From Thiotrichaceae bacterium (lineage in GTDB: Bacteria > Pseudomonadota > Gammaproteobacteria > Beggiatoales > Beggiatoaceae), in contig JAABRD010000036.1 of the NCBI GenBank assembly GCA_011391085.1, positions 1 through 53,476 on the forward strand: DNA of 53,476 bases, written 5' to 3'. The translations under genes were made by a program, and so were the position numbers. Positions 50,445 to 53,476 of this stretch are shown here, piece after piece (positions within the stretch are counted from its first letter, which is position 1; each line of letters starts with the position of its first letter). Under the pieces are notes generated by a model, which was not told the origin of the DNA, did no database searches, and saw only the letters and a list, made by a program, of their open reading frames with translations.

Positions 50445-51896
50445 TTATGGGTCCTCCGTGTTGATAATCCAGGTATCTTTACTTCCGCCACCTTGGGAAG
50501 AGTTGACGACTAAGGAGCCTTTGCGTAAGGCGACCCGAGTGAGACCGCCCATGGTGACATAGGTGGAGTCACTTTGCAAAATAAACGGTCTTAAATCCAC
50601 ATGACGCGGTTCCACATGGTCATCGCAAAGCGTGGGGACGGTAGAAAGGGTTAAAGCCGGTTGTGCAATATAATTACGTGGGTCATTCTGTATCAGTTCC
50701 GCAAATTTAGCGTGTTCCTCAGTGCTGGCGTGGGGACCCACTAACATGCCGTAGCCACCTGACTCATTGGCCGGTTTGACGACCATTTTATCCAAGTTAG
50801 CCAATACATGGGAACGTTGTTTCGGGTCTAGGCAACGATAGGTTTCGACATTGGGGATGATGGGGTCTTGGTCCAAATAATATTTGATAATGTCAGGAAC
50901 GTAGGAATATACCACTTTGTCATCGGCCACGCCGGCGCCTGGGGCATTGGCCAGTGCCACTTTACCTTTGCGCCAGGCCCTCATAAGGCCGCGGACTCCA
51001 AGTAAGGAGTCTGATTCAAATACTTCGGGGTCCAAAAAGAGGTCATCGACACGTCGATAAATAACGTCCACGCGCTTGAGACCTTGAATGTCGCGCATAT
51101 AAACGCAGTCGTTATCGCCTACGACTAAGTCGGGGCCTTCGACCAGTTCCGCCCCCATATTTTGGGCCAGGTAGGAATGTTCAAAGTAAGCCGAGTTATA
51201 AATGCCAGGTGTGAGAACGACAACTTGAGGACGTTCTTCGGTACGTGGTGAAATAGAAGCCAGCATGTCGAAGAGTTTCGACGGGTAGTCATCCACCGGT
51301 TGAATATTTTGGTTTTCAAACAGTTCCGGAAATGTTCGCTTCATGACCGAACGATTTTCCAGCATGTAAGAGACGCCCGAAGGGACACGCAAATTGTCTT
51401 CTAAGACATACAAAGTGCCGTCTCGATCACGCACTAAATCACTGCCGCAAATATGGGCCCAGGTGCGATGCGGTGGACGGATACCAACACATTGGGGACG
51501 AAAGTTTTTCGAGTTTTGTAACAATTCGATGGGAAAGAGACCGTCTTTGATAATGCGTTGTTCGCTATAAAGGTCTTGGATGAACATATTGAGGGCCGTC
51601 ATGCGTTGAACGAGTCCCGCTTCAGTCCGTTCCCATTCTTTTTTCGAAATGATCCGCGGGATGATGTCAAAGGGCCAGGCCCGGTCGATGTTAGTGCCTT
51701 CACTATAGACCGTGAAGGTGATGCCCATGACTAAGATAGCCAGTTCCGCCGCATTTTTGCGTTTCTTCAATTCCTCGTCGGTGAGAGAACTTAAATAGTT
51801 GCATAATGCGGCCGCAGCCAGGCGAGGTTCGCCGCTGTCTTGTATCAGTTCGTCATGGAAACAGGTAGCGTTGTATTGATTCCAATGGATTGACAT
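50445..51896 (-). CDS. Circularly permuted ATP-grasp ligase (DUF404/DUF407)
   Basis: A 483-residue enzyme: MSIHWNQYNATCFHDELIQD, then RPQCVGIRPPHRTWAHICGSDLVRDRDGTLYVLEDNLRVPSGVSYMLENRSVMKR, VVLTPGIYNSAYFEHSYLAQNMG, and the ATP-binding KPANESGGYGMLVGP and RPFILQ blocks. It would form an amide bond using ATP, perhaps with the neighbouring transglutaminase and alpha-E protein. An ORF reaching to 52103 is extended over the family C element; the true start is ATG 51896. Confidence 0.93.
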   Translation of the reverse strand: MSIHWNQYNATCFHDELIQDSGEPRLAAAALCNYLSSLTDEELKKRKNAAELAILVMGITFTVYSEGTNIDRAWPFDIIPRIISKKEWERTEAGLVQRMTALNMFIQDLYSEQRIIKDGLFPIELLQNSKNFRPQCVGIRPPHRTWAHICGSDLVRDRDGTLYVLEDNLRVPSGVSYMLENRSVMKRTFPELFENQNIQPVDDYPSKLFDMLASISPRTEERPQVVVLTPGIYNSAYFEHSYLAQNMGAELVEGPDLVVGDNDCVYMRDIQGLKRVDVIYRRVDDLFLDPEVFESDSLLGVRGLMRAWRKGKVALANAPGAGVADDKVVYSYVPDIIKYYLDQDPIIPNVETYRCLDPKQRSHVLANLDKMVVKPANESGGYGMLVGPHASTEEHAKFAELIQNDPRNYIAQPALTLSTVPTLCDDHVEPRHVDLRPFILQSDSTYVTMGGLTRVALRKGSLVVNSSQGGGSKDTWIINTEDP

Positions 51897-51955
51897 TTGA
51901 GGGTTTCCTGTGTGAGTAATGGAACTATGATTGATGTGATGTTGATGAAATAGGG

Positions 51956-52115
51956 GGTAGTGATGCAATGTGGGTGATATGTTTCCCCTCACCCCCGGCC
52001 CCTCTCCCAGAGGGAGAGGGGAGAAAACCACTGGTGCCGCCTGTCTCCCCACGCCCGTAGGGAGAGGGGCCGGGGGTGAGGGTAACTTGAATATCACCCA
52101 CATTGCATCACTACC
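51956..52115. mobile_element. Family C MITE-like element, copy 3
   Basis: Ends GTAGTGATGCAATGTGGG and inverse; internal CCCTCACC palindrome as in copies 1 and 2. It lies inside the alpha-E/ATP-grasp/transglutaminase operon, between the first two genes. Confidence 0.82.
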
Positions 52116-52157
52116 AGTTTCTTTAAGGAACTTAGTTTCTTATTCCGCCTTCCCGCT

Positions 52158-53063
52158 TCAATACTCCATTCCCCCCGGCCACATTTCAATTCTATCCACA
52201 TCGACTGACACCGTTAGGGTGCTCTCGTTGCCGCCAAAAATGATTCCTTTTAAGGGCGTCACGTCGCCATAATCTCGCCCCCAAGCAGTGGTGAGATGTT
52301 GAGTGGTTGGAATTTTGTTATTGGTTGGATCAAAATCGATCCAACCCTGGTGAGGGATATAGACGGCTAACCAGGCATGAGAGGCATCACTACCGCGTAA
52401 TTTTGTCCGACCTGGGGGAGGCAAGGTTTCTAAATAGCCACTGACATAACGGGCCGCCAATCCCATCGTTCTGATACAACCTATCATCAGATGGGCAAAA
52501 TCTTGACAGACACCGCGTCGGTGGGCTAACACATCTTCCAACGGAGTGACAATGGTAGTGAAATGGGGATCATAAGTAAATTCGGTATAAATGCGTTGCA
52601 TCAGGTTACTCACCGCTTCTAATAGCGGACGTTGCGGCAGAAAAGAAGGTTGGGCATAGTGATATAATAACTCATTGGCACTGATAAAAGGGGAATCCAG
52701 AACCATTTCGCGGGCTTCCATGAAAATGGGACTAAAATTATTTTTCATGGTATCCCGTACACTTTCCCAGGGTGGCGAAGGTGGCAAATAGTCACTAACT
52801 TCAGAAGGTTGCATTTCTATCTCACTCTGGCAAGTCACCGTCAATTCTTGATGCGTTGATTCAATGGCAAAATAAGTCACCCGGTTTCCAAAAAAGTCTT
52901 GTCGATGTTCTTGTCGAATGGGCAAGGGGTCAACAAACAATTGGCTGTTTAAACAATTTTGAGTGGGTGTCGAACGTGGTATCAAGTGTGCCTCGTTATG
53001 ACAGAGAGTCACGGCGTCATTATAGTGGTAGTGCGTTTGGTGAGTGATACGATATTTTATCAT
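52158..53063 (-). CDS. Transglutaminase-like protein with N-terminal DUF
   Basis: A 301-residue protein. Residues 1-80 are the bacterial transglutaminase N-terminal domain (YRITHQTHYHYNDAVTLCHNEAHLIPR). The catalytic core has Cys in HRRGVCQDFAHLMIGCIRTMGLAARYVSGYL, His in DASHAWLAVYIP and Asp in WIDFDPTNN. First gene of the three-gene set read leftward. ATG 53063 is preferred over upstream reading that runs into a family E-like repeat. Confidence 0.93.
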   Translation of the reverse strand: MIKYRITHQTHYHYNDAVTLCHNEAHLIPRSTPTQNCLNSQLFVDPLPIRQEHRQDFFGNRVTYFAIESTHQELTVTCQSEIEMQPSEVSDYLPPSPPWESVRDTMKNNFSPIFMEAREMVLDSPFISANELLYHYAQPSFLPQRPLLEAVSNLMQRIYTEFTYDPHFTTIVTPLEDVLAHRRGVCQDFAHLMIGCIRTMGLAARYVSGYLETLPPPGRTKLRGSDASHAWLAVYIPHQGWIDFDPTNNKIPTTQHLTTAWGRDYGDVTPLKGIIFGGNESTLTVSVDVDRIEMWPGGMEY

Positions 53064-53085
53064 AAGTAAATCTCTTGACCTGGAG

Positions 53086-53129
53086 TTCAAAGCGTCGCTT
53101 TGATAGACAATGCGACGCTTTGGACTCCT
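53086..53129. repeat. Family E-like inverted repeat
   Basis: GAGTTCAAAGCGTCGCTTTG and its inverse ATGCGACGCTTTGGACTCCT around ATAGACA. Immediately upstream of the transglutaminase gene. Confidence 0.7.
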
Positions 53130-53204
53130 GATTTGGTGGTTTAGTGGTTTAGTTATAGTCATATTTCCCCCCAAATTTGTACAATTCCCTCTGGAAGGAA
53201 TTGA

Positions 53205-53476
53205 GTCGGCACTCGCAGGCGTTAGCCTCTAGTCCACCTGGCGTTTCATTTCAATAGCGGTGGACTAGAGGCTTCAGCCGGTGGGGGGCACGATGATTTC
53301 AATATCTGTTCGGCACTCGCAGGCTAAAGCCTCAATGCCATTCAGTTCAGGAAAATACCGGTGGAGTGGAGGCTTTAGCCGGCCGGCCGTAGGCATCACC
53401 CCCCCACTCAAATTGCGGGGCGCCTACCGAAGGCCGGCTAAAGCCTCAATGCCATTAAGTTAAGGAAAACTCCGGT
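53205..53476. repeat. Family A repeat cluster at the right end
   Basis: Several arms: GCCTCTAGTCCACCTGGCG, GGTGGACTAGAGGCTTCAGC, then GGTGGAGTGGAGGCTTTAGC with a GGCGCCTACC centre as at 37560-37650. Cut by the window end. ORFs here are repeat translations. Confidence 0.85.

Overview
This window looks like a chromosomal segment of a gammaproteobacterium, most likely a filamentous or large sulfur oxidiser of the Beggiatoa/Thioploca/Thiomargarita type (Thiotrichales). That placement is inference: it rests on the protein families (AtpB, LeuB, GspD, Mrp, GabD, Hsp15, a circularly permuted ATP-grasp/alpha-E/transglutaminase operon), on moderate GC, and on the extreme density of short inverted-repeat families and toxin-antitoxin (TA) remnants. 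No rRNA or tRNA gene was seen.

Layout. (1) 1-5351: a cassette-like array of TA or toxin-immunity pairs, all on the plus strand, separated by four copies of a ~230 bp repeat block. They are VapBC; a PIN toxin with a downstream partner; an orphan polymorphic-toxin tip with its likely immunity protein; a broken RelE with antitoxin; and a broken VapBC. (2) 5345-10429: minus-strand housekeeping genes (TgpA-like transglutaminase, Hsp15, an SDR epimerase, FolC). (3) 10430-13746: a 41-residue membrane protein with a near-consensus promoter and a strong terminator, missed by ordinary ORF length cutoffs, then a CHASE2 membrane protein and a secreted partner. (4) 13955-16571: minus-strand TA-like pairs and a secreted caspase-like protease. 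(5) 16756-22970: leuB, then atpI and atpB separated by two genes, a cold-shock-domain/AAA15 ATPase fusion and a protein with a toxin-like C-terminal tip. The rest of the atp operon does not follow; a truncated second ATPase and a probable transposase remnant do. (6) 23017-32098: gabD, an adenylate cyclase, mtnA, mrp, a CBS protein, a degenerate HsdM-like protein and a MoxR ATPase. (7) 32983-43149: a 1366-residue Ig-repeat surface protein, gspC, gspD and a TPR protein. (8) 43290-49324: accessory genes, including PIN/antitoxin remnants, a secreted PD-(D/E)XK-like nuclease coupled to a glycine-rich membrane/TPR protein, and a TPR/HEPN pair. (9) 49493-53063: the alpha-E / ATP-grasp / transglutaminase operon.

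Intergenic space is dominated by a few inverted-repeat families: A, GGACTAGAGGC...GCCTCTAGTCC; B, CCTGACAGG...CCTGTCAGG; C, ends GTAGTGATGCAATG...; D, ends TATAGTAATATTC...; and E, GGAGTCCAAA...TTTGGACTCC. Family A sequence lies inside gspC, and families A and C extend several ORFs falsely at their 5' ends; the starts given here were trimmed accordingly.

The strongest candidates for an undescribed system are the ATPase/toxin-tip pair lodged between atpI and atpB (18826-21671) and the translationally coupled secreted nuclease/membrane pair (45451-47669). The TA cassette array at the left end is the next most interesting feature.
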